NCBI GenBank assembly: GCA_002706885.1
Contig: PAKY01000074.1
Span: 1-45,159, forward strand
Direction of reading: 5' to 3'
Length of the DNA stretch: 45,159 bases
Origin: Phycisphaerae bacterium
GTDB lineage: Bacteria; Planctomycetota; Phycisphaerae; Phycisphaerales; UBA1924
Numbering within the stretch: position 1 is the stretch's first letter; each line of letters begins with the position of its first letter. The notes beneath the pieces are model-generated. The model was not told the DNA's origin. It ran no database searches and was given only the letters and a program-made list of their open reading frames with translations. The position numbers and the translations under genes are program-made. Below, in pieces: positions 16,058 to 26,117 of the stretch.

Positions 16058-18946
16058 ATGTCAGGTATCACCAGCACGGGTCTGATCAGCGGCATCGACA
16101 GCGCGGGGCTCATTGAGCAGCTCCTCTCGATCTCGGCGCGTCCGCGGACGCTCGCCCAGCGTCGCGCGGCCCAGCTTCAGAGCCAGCAGGCCGCGTTCCT
16201 GGAGATCAACTCCCGATTGACCGGACTTCGTTCGGCATCGCAGGATTTCCGGACCTCGCTCGCGTTCCTGGCGAAGACGGCGCGGTCGAGCAACGAGAAC
16301 GTGGTCACCGCGACCGCGACCAACGCGGCCCAGCCGGGCTCGTACGGGGTGCTGGTCGACCGTCTCGCGTCGACGCAGCAGTTCCTGACGCGTGGGTTCC
16401 AGGATCGCAACTCCAGCCCCTTCGGCGCAACGAGTTTCACGTTCGAGACCGCGGCTGCCCGCGTCGATCAGGACACCCGCCTCAGCGAGTTGAACGGCGG
16501 CGACGGCGTTCGTCGCGGTCGAATCGAGATCGAGGACCAGTCGGGCGAGACCGCGACCATCGACCTCAGCCGCGCGGCGACGCTGAACGAGGTCGTGCAG
16601 GCCATCAACGACGCCGAGACCGATGTCCGGGCGGAGATCACCGACCAGGGCCTGCGCCTGACCAATGTCGCGCGGGTGGAGAGCCTCGGGGGCGGAGATA
16701 CGGCTGAGGACCTGGGTCTGGACATCTCCCCCACCGGCGGCGTGATCGAGACCGGGGCGCTGTTCTACCTGTCGGAGTCGACGGCGCTCTCGACGCTGAA
16801 CGACGGCAACGGCGTCGATATCAGCGGCGAGTCGGATATCAACCTGCGTCTGCAACTGCTCGACGGTGGCGGGAACCAGACCGGTGAGATCGTCGTCAAC
16901 CTGGGGACGATCTATGAGCCACTCGATCCTGACGCCGATCCGGACGCCGAGTTGGAGATCGCGGAAGCGGCGCCGACATCGCTCGGCGGTGTCGTCGATC
17001 GGATCAACGCGGCGTTGCAAGCCCAGGGGCTTTCGTCGAGAGCGACCATCGGCAGCAAGGGCATCGAGTTCAATGGCGCAGGCGGCGAGCGGTTCCGCGT
17101 CGCGGAGCGGAACGCCGAGAACAACACCGCGCGCGACCTGGGCATTCTCGATCTGGAGGTCAATGGGGCGGGGACTGTCGCTGGGCGGCGGATCCTGAGC
17201 GGACTGAACACCACGCTGCTGACGAGCCTCAGCGGCGGCGGTCGCTCTGGCGTCCCGGGAAACGGGATCGTTGACTTCACGCTGAGCGACGACACCGAGT
17301 TCGCGGTCAACCTGTCGAGCGCCGAAACGCTCGCCGAAGCGATCGACATCATCAACGCCGCAGCCGACGCCGAACTGGGCGGCAACGCCGACCTGTTCAC
17401 CGCTCGCCTGAGCGAGGACGGGCTCGGCATCGAGATCGTTGACGAGCTCGACGGCGGCGCGGCTCTGGTTATCCAGGGCACCGTCGGGGACGACACCGCC
17501 GCGGCGCTGGGCATCTCGACCGGACCGTCCGGCGTGGCGAGCGGGGTGATCTCCGGCAACACGCAGCGTCGCTACATCAGCGAGGGCACGCTGCTGAGCT
17601 CGCTGAACGGCGGCGAGGGGATCGGCACGGGCACGATTGAGATCGTCGGCTCGAACGGCACGGTGACGAACATCACCATCGACAGCTCGGTCCGCACGAT
17701 CCGAGACCTGATCGACAAGTTCGGCGCCAACGATGGCATCGAGACACGGATCAACGACAACGGCGACGGCCTGTTGATCACAGGCTCCGGCGGCGTGGCG
17801 ATCGAGATCTCCGACGTTTCGGGCACCGTTGCCCAGGATCTCCGGATCGCCGGCCTCGCCGATCTCGACGGCGCCGGCAACCAGATCAATGGGAGCTTCG
17901 AGACCACGGTCGAGTTCGAGACGACGGACACGCTCAATGACGCGGTTCGGAAGATCAACGAGTCGAACGCGGGCGTGAGCGTTTCTGTCCTGAACGACGG
18001 GAGCGGGGCGCGGCCGTTCCGCCTCAGCATCGTCGCGAACAGCTCCGGTGAGGCCGGGCGCGTCGTCATCAACACGAACGGTTTCAACCTCGGCCTGAAC
18101 ACGGTCTCCGCGGGCGATGACGCTCGGGCGTTCCTGGGGTCGGGGTCGCCGTCGACCTCCCTCCTCCTGACCAGCCCGACGAACTCGATCGAGGGCGCGG
18201 TCGAGGGCGTGACGCTTAACTTCAACTCGACCAGCGACACGCCGACGCAGATCAACGTCGAGCAGGACGTCGATCTGGTCGTCGAGAAGATCGAATCGCT
18301 GATCACGTCGTTCAACGGTGTTCTGGACCGGATCGACTTCCAGTCGCGGTACGTCGAGGAGACCGAAGAACGCGGGCCGCTGCTCGGCGACGGCACGCTC
18401 ATCTCGCTGCGGGGTGAGCTATTCAACGTCGTGAACGGGCGAAACGTCGGGTTCAACGGCGGCTTCGATCAGCTCGCGCAGATCGGCCTGACCGTCGGCG
18501 AGGCGGGCAAGCTCGAGTTCGACTCGACGCGGTTCCGTGAGGCGCTCCGCGATGACCCGCAGGGCGTTGAGGACCTGTTCACGCGCCGGACGCCGATCGT
18601 CAACGACGGCGCGATCTTCGACGACGACGGGAACCAGATCGCCACGGTGTCGAACCCGACAGGCGGCGTCCAGTTCAGCGAGCTCGGCGTGATCCCGGCG
18701 CTTGAGGAACTGGTGAACCGGTACTCGAACTCGGTGACGGGCGTGTTGACGCTCAAGAACCAGTCGATCGACTCGCAGATCCAGGTGCAGAACAACCGGA
18801 TCGAGAGCCTCTCCGCTGGGCTCGAGCGCGAGCGGGAGCGGCTCTCGGCCCAGTTCCTGAACATGGAACGCGTCCTCGCGGGGCTGCAGCAGCAGCAGGC
18901 GGCGTTGGCGTCGCTGAGCTCGTTCGCGTCGCCGTCGTTCTTCTGA
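16058..18946 (+). CDS. fliD: Flagellar filament cap protein FliD, enlarged with hook-IN motif repeats
   Basis: 962 aa, about twice the 450-500 aa usual for FliD. The N-terminal FliD_N domain starts MSGITSTGLISGIDSAGLIEQ and carries a coiled coil. The C-terminal FliD_C domain starts around residue 700 (SIEGAVEGVTLNF) and ends in a coiled coil with Gln-rich LQQQQAAL. Between them are at least four copies of a flagellin hook-IN-like motif. They open LSELNGGDG (about 141), LSTLNDGNG (about 246), LTSLSGGGR (about 387) and LSSLNGGEG (about 511), each ending about 40 residues later in a Val/Ile-INxA-type turn. A partial fifth is near 615. FliD caps the filament and folds exported flagellin. GGGAGA at 16044-16049 precedes the start. 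The longer frame from 15743 adds no FliD features. Confidence 0.92.
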   Translation: MSGITSTGLISGIDSAGLIEQLLSISARPRTLAQRRAAQLQSQQAAFLEINSRLTGLRSASQDFRTSLAFLAKTARSSNENVVTATATNAAQPGSYGVLVDRLASTQQFLTRGFQDRNSSPFGATSFTFETAAARVDQDTRLSELNGGDGVRRGRIEIEDQSGETATIDLSRAATLNEVVQAINDAETDVRAEITDQGLRLTNVARVESLGGGDTAEDLGLDISPTGGVIETGALFYLSESTALSTLNDGNGVDISGESDINLRLQLLDGGGNQTGEIVVNLGTIYEPLDPDADPDAELEIAEAAPTSLGGVVDRINAALQAQGLSSRATIGSKGIEFNGAGGERFRVAERNAENNTARDLGILDLEVNGAGTVAGRRILSGLNTTLLTSLSGGGRSGVPGNGIVDFTLSDDTEFAVNLSSAETLAEAIDIINAAADAELGGNADLFTARLSEDGLGIEIVDELDGGAALVIQGTVGDDTAAALGISTGPSGVASGVISGNTQRRYISEGTLLSSLNGGEGIGTGTIEIVGSNGTVTNITIDSSVRTIRDLIDKFGANDGIETRINDNGDGLLITGSGGVAIEISDVSGTVAQDLRIAGLADLDGAGNQINGSFETTVEFETTDTLNDAVRKINESNAGVSVSVLNDGSGARPFRLSIVANSSGEAGRVVINTNGFNLGLNTVSAGDDARAFLGSGSPSTSLLLTSPTNSIEGAVEGVTLNFNSTSDTPTQINVEQDVDLVVEKIESLITSFNGVLDRIDFQSRYVEETEERGPLLGDGTLISLRGELFNVVNGRNVGFNGGFDQLAQIGLTVGEAGKLEFDSTRFREALRDDPQGVEDLFTRRTPIVNDGAIFDDDGNQIATVSNPTGGVQFSELGVIPALEELVNRYSNSVTGVLTLKNQSIDSQIQVQNNRIESLSAGLERERERLSAQFLNMERVLAGLQQQQAALASLSSFASPSFF

Positions 18947-18987
18947 GCAAGCTCAACTGACTCTTCACGCCAGTCGATAGGCCCGCC

Positions 18988-19497
18988 ATGACGAGCATGA
19001 CCAACACGGACCAGGCCAACGCGTACCTCCGCACCAAGGTCATGTCCGCGAGCCCCGCCGAACTCCGCCTGATGCTGCTCGACGGGGCCATCAAGTTCGC
19101 CCTCCAGGCTCAGGAGGGCCTCGAGACCAAGAACTACGAGCAGAGCTACGCGGGCTTCACACAGAGCCGCGCGATCGTGCTCGAACTCGCGACGACGATC
19201 CGCCCCGAGCCGAACCCCGATCTCGCCGAGCGGGTAAAAGCGCTCTACACGTTCATGTACACCGAGCTTGTTGAGTCAAGCATGAACAAGGACGTCGCGA
19301 GGCTCGAGAAGGTCATCGAACTGCTGCGGTACGAGCGGGAAACGTGGGTCCTGCTCATGGAACAGATCGCGAAGGAGAACGCGAGCGGCGCGGCGGCTGC
19401 GCCCGCCGCCGCTGGCTCGGGACACGCGCCGATGAAGATCCCGGCGCCGTTCCAGATGAACGCCGATCGTCCGAGCGGGCTCAGCGTGCAGGCCTGA
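18988..19497 (+). CDS. fliS: Flagellin export chaperone FliS
   Basis: 169 aa. The diagnostic FliS opening NAYLRTKVMSASPAELRLML is at about residues 12-31, followed by a helical bundle (GAIKFALQAQEGL, SRAIVLELATTI, LYTFMYTELVESS). FliS binds the disordered C-terminus of flagellin in the cytoplasm and prevents early polymerisation. The usual length is about 130 aa; the last about 40 residues here are an Ala/Pro-rich tail (ASGAAAAPAAAGSG) not needed for the fold. It sits 41 bp after fliD, the normal partner order, and ends 4 bp before the convergent holB stop. No flagellin gene is in the window. Confidence 0.93.
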   Translation: MTSMTNTDQANAYLRTKVMSASPAELRLMLLDGAIKFALQAQEGLETKNYEQSYAGFTQSRAIVLELATTIRPEPNPDLAERVKALYTFMYTELVESSMNKDVARLEKVIELLRYERETWVLLMEQIAKENASGAAAAPAAAGSGHAPMKIPAPFQMNADRPSGLSVQA

Positions 19498-19501
19498 GTC
19501 G

Positions 19502-20680
19502 TCAGGACTGGCGTCGCCCGGCCTCTGCGAGGTCCGCGGCGATGCCCTCCATCACCATCGACATCTGGGTATTCGCCGCGAGCCGCTGTTCGGCTCGAGT
19601 GACCGCGTGCGCCGCGGCGACGCCGACGACGACCCGGTCGCGCGAGCGGAGCATCCGGCGCGCGTGGAGGCCGATCACGCGGAAGAGCTTGGTCGCCGCC
19701 ACCCGATTGGCCATCTCCTTGCTCCGCCGCTCGTCGTGCTTGACCCAGCCCTTCGCCCATTCGTCGGCGAGCTTCGTGAGCTGACCCCCGAGCGCCGCTG
19801 GGAATCGCCCCCCCGCCGCTTCGTCGAGCATCGGCTCGATGGTGTCGTGCCACGCGAGGACGTCGTCCTCGATGAGCTCGCGGAGGACGCCCGGTGAGCC
19901 ATCGGCGAAGGCCACGGCGCGATCGAGGACATCGACGGCGACCTCGGGATATCGGGCTGCCGCCCAGGCGCGTAGCTCGCCCTCGGCGACCGGGAGGAAC
20001 GCGACACGCTGGGCGCGGCTCCGAATCGTCGGGAGCAGACGCTCTTCGCTCTCGGTCACGAGGATGATGACCGCCCCAGGCGGTGGCTCCTCGAGCGTCT
20101 TGAGGAGAGCGTTCTGACCGACCCGTTGGCCGCCGCCCATCAGCTCGGCCTCATCCACGATGAAGACGCGGCTCGCCAGCCCGCCCGGCGGATGCCGCGG
20201 GCCGAGCGTCGCGGGCTCGATGAGGAACTCGCGGAGGACGTCGACGGGGATCGTGGTCTGCTTGCCCGAGCGGACGGAGGCCTCGCGGCTGTACGCGGCG
20301 AGTTCCTTGTTCACGATGTGCAGGTCGGGGTGGGTCGCGGCTCGGAGGAGGCGGGCGACCTCGCCATCCGGGTCGGCGCCGAGGGCGCCGCTCAGGTCGG
20401 GACCGGTCGTCGGATCGAGAAGCAGCGCGGCGAACGAGAGGGCGGCGGTGAACTTGCCGACGCCACGCGGGCCGCTGAACAGCCAGCAATGGTGCACGCG
20501 ACCGCTTCGAATGGTCGCCTCGATCACGCTGGCGGCTCTGCGTTGGCCGACCAGTTCGGCAAGCGCGATGGGCGGCGGGTGAGCGGGTCCGGCGTCCGCC
20601 GCCGCGGTCTGGACGGCGGGCGTCGCCTTCGCGGGCTTCTTCTTCGTGGTCTTCTTGCGGGTGGTGGTTTTCTTGGCCAT
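19502..20680 (-). CDS. holB: DNA polymerase III clamp-loader subunit delta-prime
   Basis: 392 aa. An AAA+ clamp-loader fold: entry LAELVGQRRAASVIE, P-loop GPRGVGKF at 70-77, DEAELMGGGQRVGQNALLKTLEEPP and sensor-1 LVTESEERLLPTIRSR. The DEAE-type box and the lack of the four zinc cysteines seen in DnaX argue for delta-prime rather than tau/gamma. The first 30 residues are a basic Lys/Thr/Ala tail (KKTTTRKKTTKKKPAK) that looks like a DNA- or membrane-binding extension and is not part of the family core. Delta-prime helps load the sliding clamp. Upstream a TAATCT hexamer ends 9 nt before the ATG. Divergent from alaS. Confidence 0.85.
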   Translation of the reverse strand: MAKKTTTRKKTTKKKPAKATPAVQTAAADAGPAHPPPIALAELVGQRRAASVIEATIRSGRVHHCWLFSGPRGVGKFTAALSFAALLLDPTTGPDLSGALGADPDGEVARLLRAATHPDLHIVNKELAAYSREASVRSGKQTTIPVDVLREFLIEPATLGPRHPPGGLASRVFIVDEAELMGGGQRVGQNALLKTLEEPPPGAVIILVTESEERLLPTIRSRAQRVAFLPVAEGELRAWAAARYPEVAVDVLDRAVAFADGSPGVLRELIEDDVLAWHDTIEPMLDEAAGGRFPAALGGQLTKLADEWAKGWVKHDERRSKEMANRVAATKLFRVIGLHARRMLRSRDRVVVGVAAAHAVTRAEQRLAANTQMSMVMEGIAADLAEAGRRQS

Positions 20681-20689
20681 GCCGGGGAC

Positions 20690-20695
20690 AGATTA
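20690..20695 (-). promoter_or_regulatory. Putative -10 (TAATCT) of holB
   Basis: The bottom strand reads TAATCT, ending 9 nt before the ATG at 20680. The 9-nt spacer has no Shine-Dalgarno sequence, so a leaderless or very short leader mRNA is likely. Confidence 0.4.
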
Positions 20696-20802
20696 TGCGA
20701 GCCGGGGCAGGGATCGGGCGCTCGCGGTTCCGGCTAGCCTTGGAGGTCGATCGGATTGGTCCGACGCGTCGGTTGGCGGCGCTGGAGCGTGGAGCATCGA
20801 GT

Positions 20803-23694
20803 ATGGCGACGACGGTCAGCGCCGCGGACGTGCGGCGGCGGTTCATCGAGTTCTTCACAGAGCGGGGTCACCAGATGATCCCGTCGTCGCCCGTGGTCCC
20901 CCACGACGACCCGACGCTCCTCTTCGCGAACGCGGGCATGAACCAGTTCAAGCCCGCGTTCCTCGGCGACGTCGGCGCTGGCCACCCTCTCCACGGCGTG
21001 TCACGCGCGGTGAACAGCCAGAAGTGCATCCGCGCGGGCGGCAAGCACAACGACCTCGAGGACGTGGGCAAGGACACCTACCACCACACGTTCTTCGAAA
21101 TGCTCGGAAACTGGTCGTTCGGCGACTACTTCAAGGCCGAGGCGATCGATTGGGCGTGGGAACTGTTAACGAAGGCGTTCGGGCTTCCCAAGGACCAGCT
21201 CTACGCGACCTACTTCGGCGGGGACGAGAGCCAGGGCCTTGCGCCCGACCTCGAGGCCCGCGACCTGTGGCTCCGACACCTCCCGCAAGACCACGTGATC
21301 CCCGGAAACATGAAGGACAACTTTTGGGAGATGGGCGACACCGGGCCGTGCGGGCCGTGCAGCGAGCTGCATTTCGATCGCGTGGGCGGCCGTAACGCTT
21401 CGAGCCTCGTCAACGCGGACAGCGAGGACGTCATCGAGATTTGGAACCTCGTCTTCATCCAGTTCGATCGCCAGGAGGGGGGGCTGCTCAAGACCCTGCC
21501 CGCCAAGCACGTCGACACGGGCATGGGGCTTGAGCGTCTCGCGAGCGTGCTCGCGGGCAAGCGGAGCAATTACGACACCGACCTGTTCACGCCGCTGTTT
21601 GAGGCGATCCAGAAGGAAACCGGCGCACGGCCGTACGCGGGGCGATTTGGCTCGTCGGACGAGGGCGGCGTCGACATGGCCTACCGCGTCATCGCGGACC
21701 ATTTGCGCACGCTGACGTTCGCGATCGTCGACGGAGCCGTGCCGAGCAATGAGGGGCGTGGGTACGTCCTGCGCCGCATCCTCCGCCGCGCGGTCCGCTT
21801 CGGGCGTCAGAAACTCGGGGCGGAAACGGGGTTCATCTCGCGCCTCGTGCCGGCGCTCATCGAGGTCATGAGCGAGGCGTTCCCGGAACTGCGAAAGGAC
21901 CCGGAGCACCCGGTCGCGGTGATCCTCGATGAGGAGGAGAGCTTCGGGCGGACGTTGGACCGCGGCATCAAACTGTTCGACGAGACCGCCGACACGGCGA
22001 AGGGCTCAGGCACGATCAGCGGACAACAGGCGTTCCAGCTCTACGACACCTACGGCTTCCCAATCGACCTGACCCAGCAGATGGCGGAGGAACGCGGCCT
22101 CGCGGTCGACGTCGCGGGGTTCGAGTCGGAGATGAAGACGCAGAAGGAGCGGAGCCGCGCCGCGGCGAAGGCCGGGTCAGCGTCGGAAGGGCTCGGGCTC
22201 GGCGCGGGCGACATCGACAAGCTCCGCAAGCTCTCGATCAAGGAGACCGACGACTCGTTCAAGCACGCGGGCGCCGACATTCGCGCGACCATCAAGGCGA
22301 TCTGGAACGGTCAAAACTTCGACGAGCACGCAAACGCGGCGGGCAGCGCGAAGCGGCGCGTCGCGATCATTCTGAGCCGTACCAGTTTCTACGCCGAGAT
22401 GGGCGGACAGATCGGCGACGCTGGCACGCTCTCGGTCAGCCGCGAGTCGCGCAACCACGACCGCAACGTCGGCGACGCGGGCGACTTCGAGGTAGAAGAC
22501 ACGCAGGTCTACGGCGGGTACGTCGTCCACATCGGTCGGATGAAGCGGGGCGAGCTGCGCGTCGGCGATGACGTCACCGTGCACGTCGACCACCGCCGTC
22601 GGGCCCGCATCGCGTCGAACCATACCGCGACGCACCTGCTCAACCTGGCGCTTCGCCGCGTGCTCGGGACGAACGCGGACCAGAAGGGCTCGCTCGTCGC
22701 CGATGATCGGTTGCGCTTCGACTTCGCGCACAACGCCGCGGTCTCCACGGCGCAGCTCGCGGAGACCGAGCGGATCGTGCGCAAGCTCATCGATGACGAC
22801 CTGACGGTCTCGACCGATCTCGCGGGGCTCGACACGGCCAAGAGCATCACCGGCCTGCGAGCCGTCTTCGGCGAGACCTACCCGGATCCGGTGCGTGTGG
22901 TCTCGGTCGGGGCGGGCGTTCAGCAACTCCTCGATGCCCCCGAGGACCCCCGCTGGCGGGGGTTCAGCGTCGAGTTCTGCGGCGGCACGCACCTGAACCG
23001 GACCAGTGAGGCCAAGGCCTTCGCGTTGACCGGAGAGGAGGCCGTCGCGAAGGGGATCCGGCGCATCGTGGCGCTCACCGGGGTCGCGGCGCAGGCCGCG
23101 ATCGCTTCGGCGGATGGGATCGAGGCGGACATCGTCGAGGCCGAGGCGCTGCGTGGCGACGCGTTGAAGGACGAGATCGCGGACATCCTGACGCGGATGG
23201 ATCAGCTCACGATGCCCGCCGCTCGCAAGTCGGAGCTCCGCGAACGTGTGCAGGGGCTGCAGGCGAAGGTCAAGGAGGCGGAGAAGGCGGCGGCCGCCGA
23301 GCGGGCGGGGGAGGCGAGGCGGGTCGCCGCGGCGTTGGCTGAGTCGGCCGCCAGGAGCCTCGATCCGGTGTTCGTCGCCACGATCGATCTCGGGTCGGAC
23401 CGCGGGGCGCTCCAGGCCGCGATGAAGACCATCACCGACCAGGCGCCCCGCCATGCGATCATGCTAATCAGCCCGGACGAGGCCGAGGGGCGGGTGGCCG
23501 TGATGGCGGCATCACCCAAGGCCGCGGTGGACAAGGGGCTCAAGGCGGGTGACTGGGTCCGCGAGGTCTCGGGCGTTCTTGGCGGCAAGGGCGGTGGTCG
23601 ACCGGACAACGCGCAGGGGTCCGGAACGGACCTCGGCAAGGTCAAAGAGGCCGTCCAGACCGGTCGGTCGTTCGCTATGAGCAAGCTGGCGTGA
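20803..23694 (+). CDS. alaS: Alanyl-tRNA synthetase
   Basis: 963 aa. Charges tRNA-Ala and clears mischarged Ser or Gly. The class II catalytic domain spans about 1-250 (RRRFIEFFTERGH, FANAGMNQFKP, FFEMLGNWSFGDYFK, GDTGPCGPCSE). The tRNA-binding domain comes next (NEGRGYVLRRILRRAVRF), then the editing domain with zinc-type ligands HxxxH at H607/H611 and CGGTH at C726/H730. The C-terminal DHHA1-type region has GGKGGGRPDNAQG. All key residues are present, and length is slightly above the 876 aa of E. coli. GGAG eight bases upstream supports the ATG at 20803. It is followed by the ATP synthase cluster after 28 bp and could be cotranscribed. Confidence 0.97.
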   Translation: MATTVSAADVRRRFIEFFTERGHQMIPSSPVVPHDDPTLLFANAGMNQFKPAFLGDVGAGHPLHGVSRAVNSQKCIRAGGKHNDLEDVGKDTYHHTFFEMLGNWSFGDYFKAEAIDWAWELLTKAFGLPKDQLYATYFGGDESQGLAPDLEARDLWLRHLPQDHVIPGNMKDNFWEMGDTGPCGPCSELHFDRVGGRNASSLVNADSEDVIEIWNLVFIQFDRQEGGLLKTLPAKHVDTGMGLERLASVLAGKRSNYDTDLFTPLFEAIQKETGARPYAGRFGSSDEGGVDMAYRVIADHLRTLTFAIVDGAVPSNEGRGYVLRRILRRAVRFGRQKLGAETGFISRLVPALIEVMSEAFPELRKDPEHPVAVILDEEESFGRTLDRGIKLFDETADTAKGSGTISGQQAFQLYDTYGFPIDLTQQMAEERGLAVDVAGFESEMKTQKERSRAAAKAGSASEGLGLGAGDIDKLRKLSIKETDDSFKHAGADIRATIKAIWNGQNFDEHANAAGSAKRRVAIILSRTSFYAEMGGQIGDAGTLSVSRESRNHDRNVGDAGDFEVEDTQVYGGYVVHIGRMKRGELRVGDDVTVHVDHRRRARIASNHTATHLLNLALRRVLGTNADQKGSLVADDRLRFDFAHNAAVSTAQLAETERIVRKLIDDDLTVSTDLAGLDTAKSITGLRAVFGETYPDPVRVVSVGAGVQQLLDAPEDPRWRGFSVEFCGGTHLNRTSEAKAFALTGEEAVAKGIRRIVALTGVAAQAAIASADGIEADIVEAEALRGDALKDEIADILTRMDQLTMPAARKSELRERVQGLQAKVKEAEKAAAAERAGEARRVAAALAESAARSLDPVFVATIDLGSDRGALQAAMKTITDQAPRHAIMLISPDEAEGRVAVMAASPKAAVDKGLKAGDWVREVSGVLGGKGGGRPDNAQGSGTDLGKVKEAVQTGRSFAMSKLA

Positions 23695-23722
23695 CAACCA
23701 AGGCCGCGATGGACGCCCTCTC

Positions 23723-24004
23723 TTGAAGTACGACGATCAACAGGTCCGCGCCTGGGCCGCGAGCCTCGACGTGGCGGTCGGGCTGCTCGGATTCGGCTTC
23801 ATCGGGTGGCTCATCGACAGGTGGCTCGGGCACGCCCCGTGGTGGATGCTCGGGCTGGGGCTGCTCGGGTTGATCGGCGGGTCGTACCGGTTCATCCGCG
23901 AGGCGATGGCGATCAATCGGACAAGCTCGGATCGCTACCGCCGTTCTCGCCAGACAGGACGGAGGCCTGAGAATCCGGACCGGGGGGACTCGCCGGGCGT
24001 CTGA
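23723..24004 (+). CDS. AtpZ-like F0 accessory membrane protein
   Basis: 93 aa from a TTG at 23723; no ATG is in frame. Two membrane helices (VGLLGFGFIGWLID and WWMLGLGLLGLIGGSYRF) joined by a short DRWLGHAP loop match the AtpZ/AtpI-type small protein found first in bacterial F-ATPase operons. The tail is basic and charged (SSDRYRRSRQTGRR). AtpZ is reported as an accessory and possible Mg2+/Ca2+ carrier for F0 assembly, and position supports the assignment: next come an AtpI-like gene and atpB. The TTG start and the absence of a good ribosome site suggest coupling to alaS. Confidence 0.72.
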   Translation: MKYDDQQVRAWAASLDVAVGLLGFGFIGWLIDRWLGHAPWWMLGLGLLGLIGGSYRFIREAMAINRTSSDRYRRSRQTGRRPENPDRGDSPGV

Positions 24005-24115
24005 GCGACCGCTATTCTTGTGCCCCGCCGGCTCGATGGTCCGCATGGCGTGTGTTCGCCACGGTTTCCGGGACGCCGAACGGGCGGGAACGACGTTTTT
24101 TCATACCAGAAGAGC

Positions 24116-24598
24116 ATGACCACGACGCCGACGCCACAAGCCATCCGCATGCCCCTCGCGAAGCTCGCGATCGCCGAGTTCGGCGCTGTGGGCGTGATCG
24201 CGGGGCTCGCGGCGCTCGCTGTGGCGCCCTTTGACGCCGAAATTCTGCGAGCGATCGTCCCGGCGACGGTCGCGACCGTCTTTGGCGTGCTGTTTGGCCT
24301 GACAGCCCTCGCGTTGCTCACCCCCCGACCCGCTGGGCACTGGGGCATGCCGGTGCTGTTCGCTGGGATGGCTCGGATGTTCGCGGCTCTCGCGGTCGCG
24401 GCCTGGGCGTGGTTGACGCTCGAGCCGCATCGGCTGGGATTCTGGGGAACGTTCCTTGCGGCGGGCCTCGCGGCGCTCATCGCCGAGGTGTGCGTGGCGA
24501 TCCGCGTGATCGGCGCGGGCGGCTCGGCGACCATCGATACGAACAGCCGCGGCGATTCGAACAGCCACGGCGAAGCCCGTGTGGCGGAGGCACTCTGA
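24116..24598 (+). CDS. AtpI-like four-helix membrane protein of the ATP synthase cluster
   Basis: 160 aa from ATG 24116. Four hydrophobic helices: LAIAEFGAVGVIAGLAALA, ATVATVFGVLFGLTALALL, WGMPVLFAGMARMFAALAV and FWGTFLAAGLAALIAEVCVA. A polar Ser/Asn-rich tail ends the protein. The layout and location between the AtpZ-like gene and atpB fit AtpI, the c-ring assembly factor, but sequence similarity to classical AtpI is weak by eye. The stop (24596-24598) is one base short of the atpB ATG (24600), so translation is probably coupled. An unrelated membrane protein in the same place is possible. Confidence 0.6.
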   Translation: MTTTPTPQAIRMPLAKLAIAEFGAVGVIAGLAALAVAPFDAEILRAIVPATVATVFGVLFGLTALALLTPRPAGHWGMPVLFAGMARMFAALAVAAWAWLTLEPHRLGFWGTFLAAGLAALIAEVCVAIRVIGAGGSATIDTNSRGDSNSHGEARVAEAL

Positions 24599-24599
24599 C

Positions 24600-25544
24600 A
24601 TGGCCCTCGGGACCGACCTCTTCCTGACCCTCGCGGCCGAGAACCCGGTCGATCACGTTGTCAACCACCCCTGGATCGTCACGGACAACGGCGTCTGGAT
24701 CTGGTCGGCGCAGCAGACCAACCTCGTCCTTTCCGGCCTGATCATGATCGTCCTCGGGCCTTGGCTGGTTCGCCAGATCGGCACGGGACCCGCGGCCGAG
24801 GGCAACGAGCGCTACATCACCAAGAACCCGTTCGCCCACATGATCGAGGTGATCGCGGTCTACCTCCGCGACGAGGTCGTCCACCCGCTTCTCCACGAGC
24901 GAACGGCCCGATACATGCCCTTCCTCTGGACGCTCTTCTTCTTCATCCTCGTCAACAACCTGCTCGGGCTGATGCCTCTCCTGGACATCTACATGCTCAT
25001 CAAGGGCGGCGTGGTTCACACCTCGCCCATCGGTGGCACGGCGACGCAGAACCTGTTCGTCAACGCCGTTCTCGCGGCGTTTGCGTTTGTTGTCATCAAC
25101 TACGCGGGCATCAAGGAACTCGGACTGAAGGGGTACCTGCACCACCTGACGGCCGGCGCTCCGTGGTACGTGTGGCCGCTGATGATCCCGATCGAGATCC
25201 TCGGCATGTTCATCAAGCCGGTCGCGCTGACCATCCGACTCTTCGCGAACATGACGGCAGGGCACATTCTGCTCGCGACTCTGTTCATGTTCGTCGGCAT
25301 GTCGCTCAGCGCCGGCTGGATGATCGGGGCGCCCGTGACGCTGCTCTCGGCGGTCGGCGCCATCGCGATCTACTTCCTTGAGACGTTCGTCGCCTTCCTC
25401 CAGGCGTTCGTGTTCATGTTCCTCACCGCGGTGTTCATCGGTCAGTTGAGCCACCACGGGGAGCACAGCATCGACAACGATGAGCTGCACACCGAGACGC
25501 ACGGCGTGACGCCGCTGCACGCGTCGGACGCGGCCACCGCGTGA
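24600..25544 (+). CDS. atpB: ATP synthase F0 subunit a
   Basis: 314 aa from ATG 24600, with GGAGG at 24586-24590. Subunit a forms the two half channels for the coupling ion beside the c-ring. Seen here: PFLWTLFFFILVNNLLGLMP, the typical first-half helix; IPIEILGMFIKPVALTIRLFANM, with the essential stator Arg at R213; and two closing helices (SAVGAIAIYFLETFVAFLQAF). The His-rich C-terminal tail (QLSHHGEHSID) is extra. The a-subunit signature is complete. Downstream, 188 bp separate it from atpE; that gap is GC-rich with no reading frame, probably an mRNA leader. Confidence 0.95.
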   Translation: MALGTDLFLTLAAENPVDHVVNHPWIVTDNGVWIWSAQQTNLVLSGLIMIVLGPWLVRQIGTGPAAEGNERYITKNPFAHMIEVIAVYLRDEVVHPLLHERTARYMPFLWTLFFFILVNNLLGLMPLLDIYMLIKGGVVHTSPIGGTATQNLFVNAVLAAFAFVVINYAGIKELGLKGYLHHLTAGAPWYVWPLMIPIEILGMFIKPVALTIRLFANMTAGHILLATLFMFVGMSLSAGWMIGAPVTLLSAVGAIAIYFLETFVAFLQAFVFMFLTAVFIGQLSHHGEHSIDNDELHTETHGVTPLHASDAATA

Positions 25545-25681
25545 TCGGACAGCGCCCGGAGGGGCGAGAAGGATGAGGTCCGCCCGGCCGCAGCGAGCGG
25601 GGATCGGGGTCGGCGGACGGAAAAAGGGGTCGGTCCCGGCGAACGCGTCGGCCCGGCGGAATCGATGATCCCCGCGATTGA

Positions 25682-26074
<393 letters not shown>

Positions 26075-26117
26075 GCCCGCCGCGGCGCGACCGCGCCGAA
26101 GTTGATCGACCCCCTGT

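Noticed and set aside
22177..23454. 425-aa minus-strand frame opposite alaS
   Set aside because: Shadow of alaS with biased Arg/Asp content.
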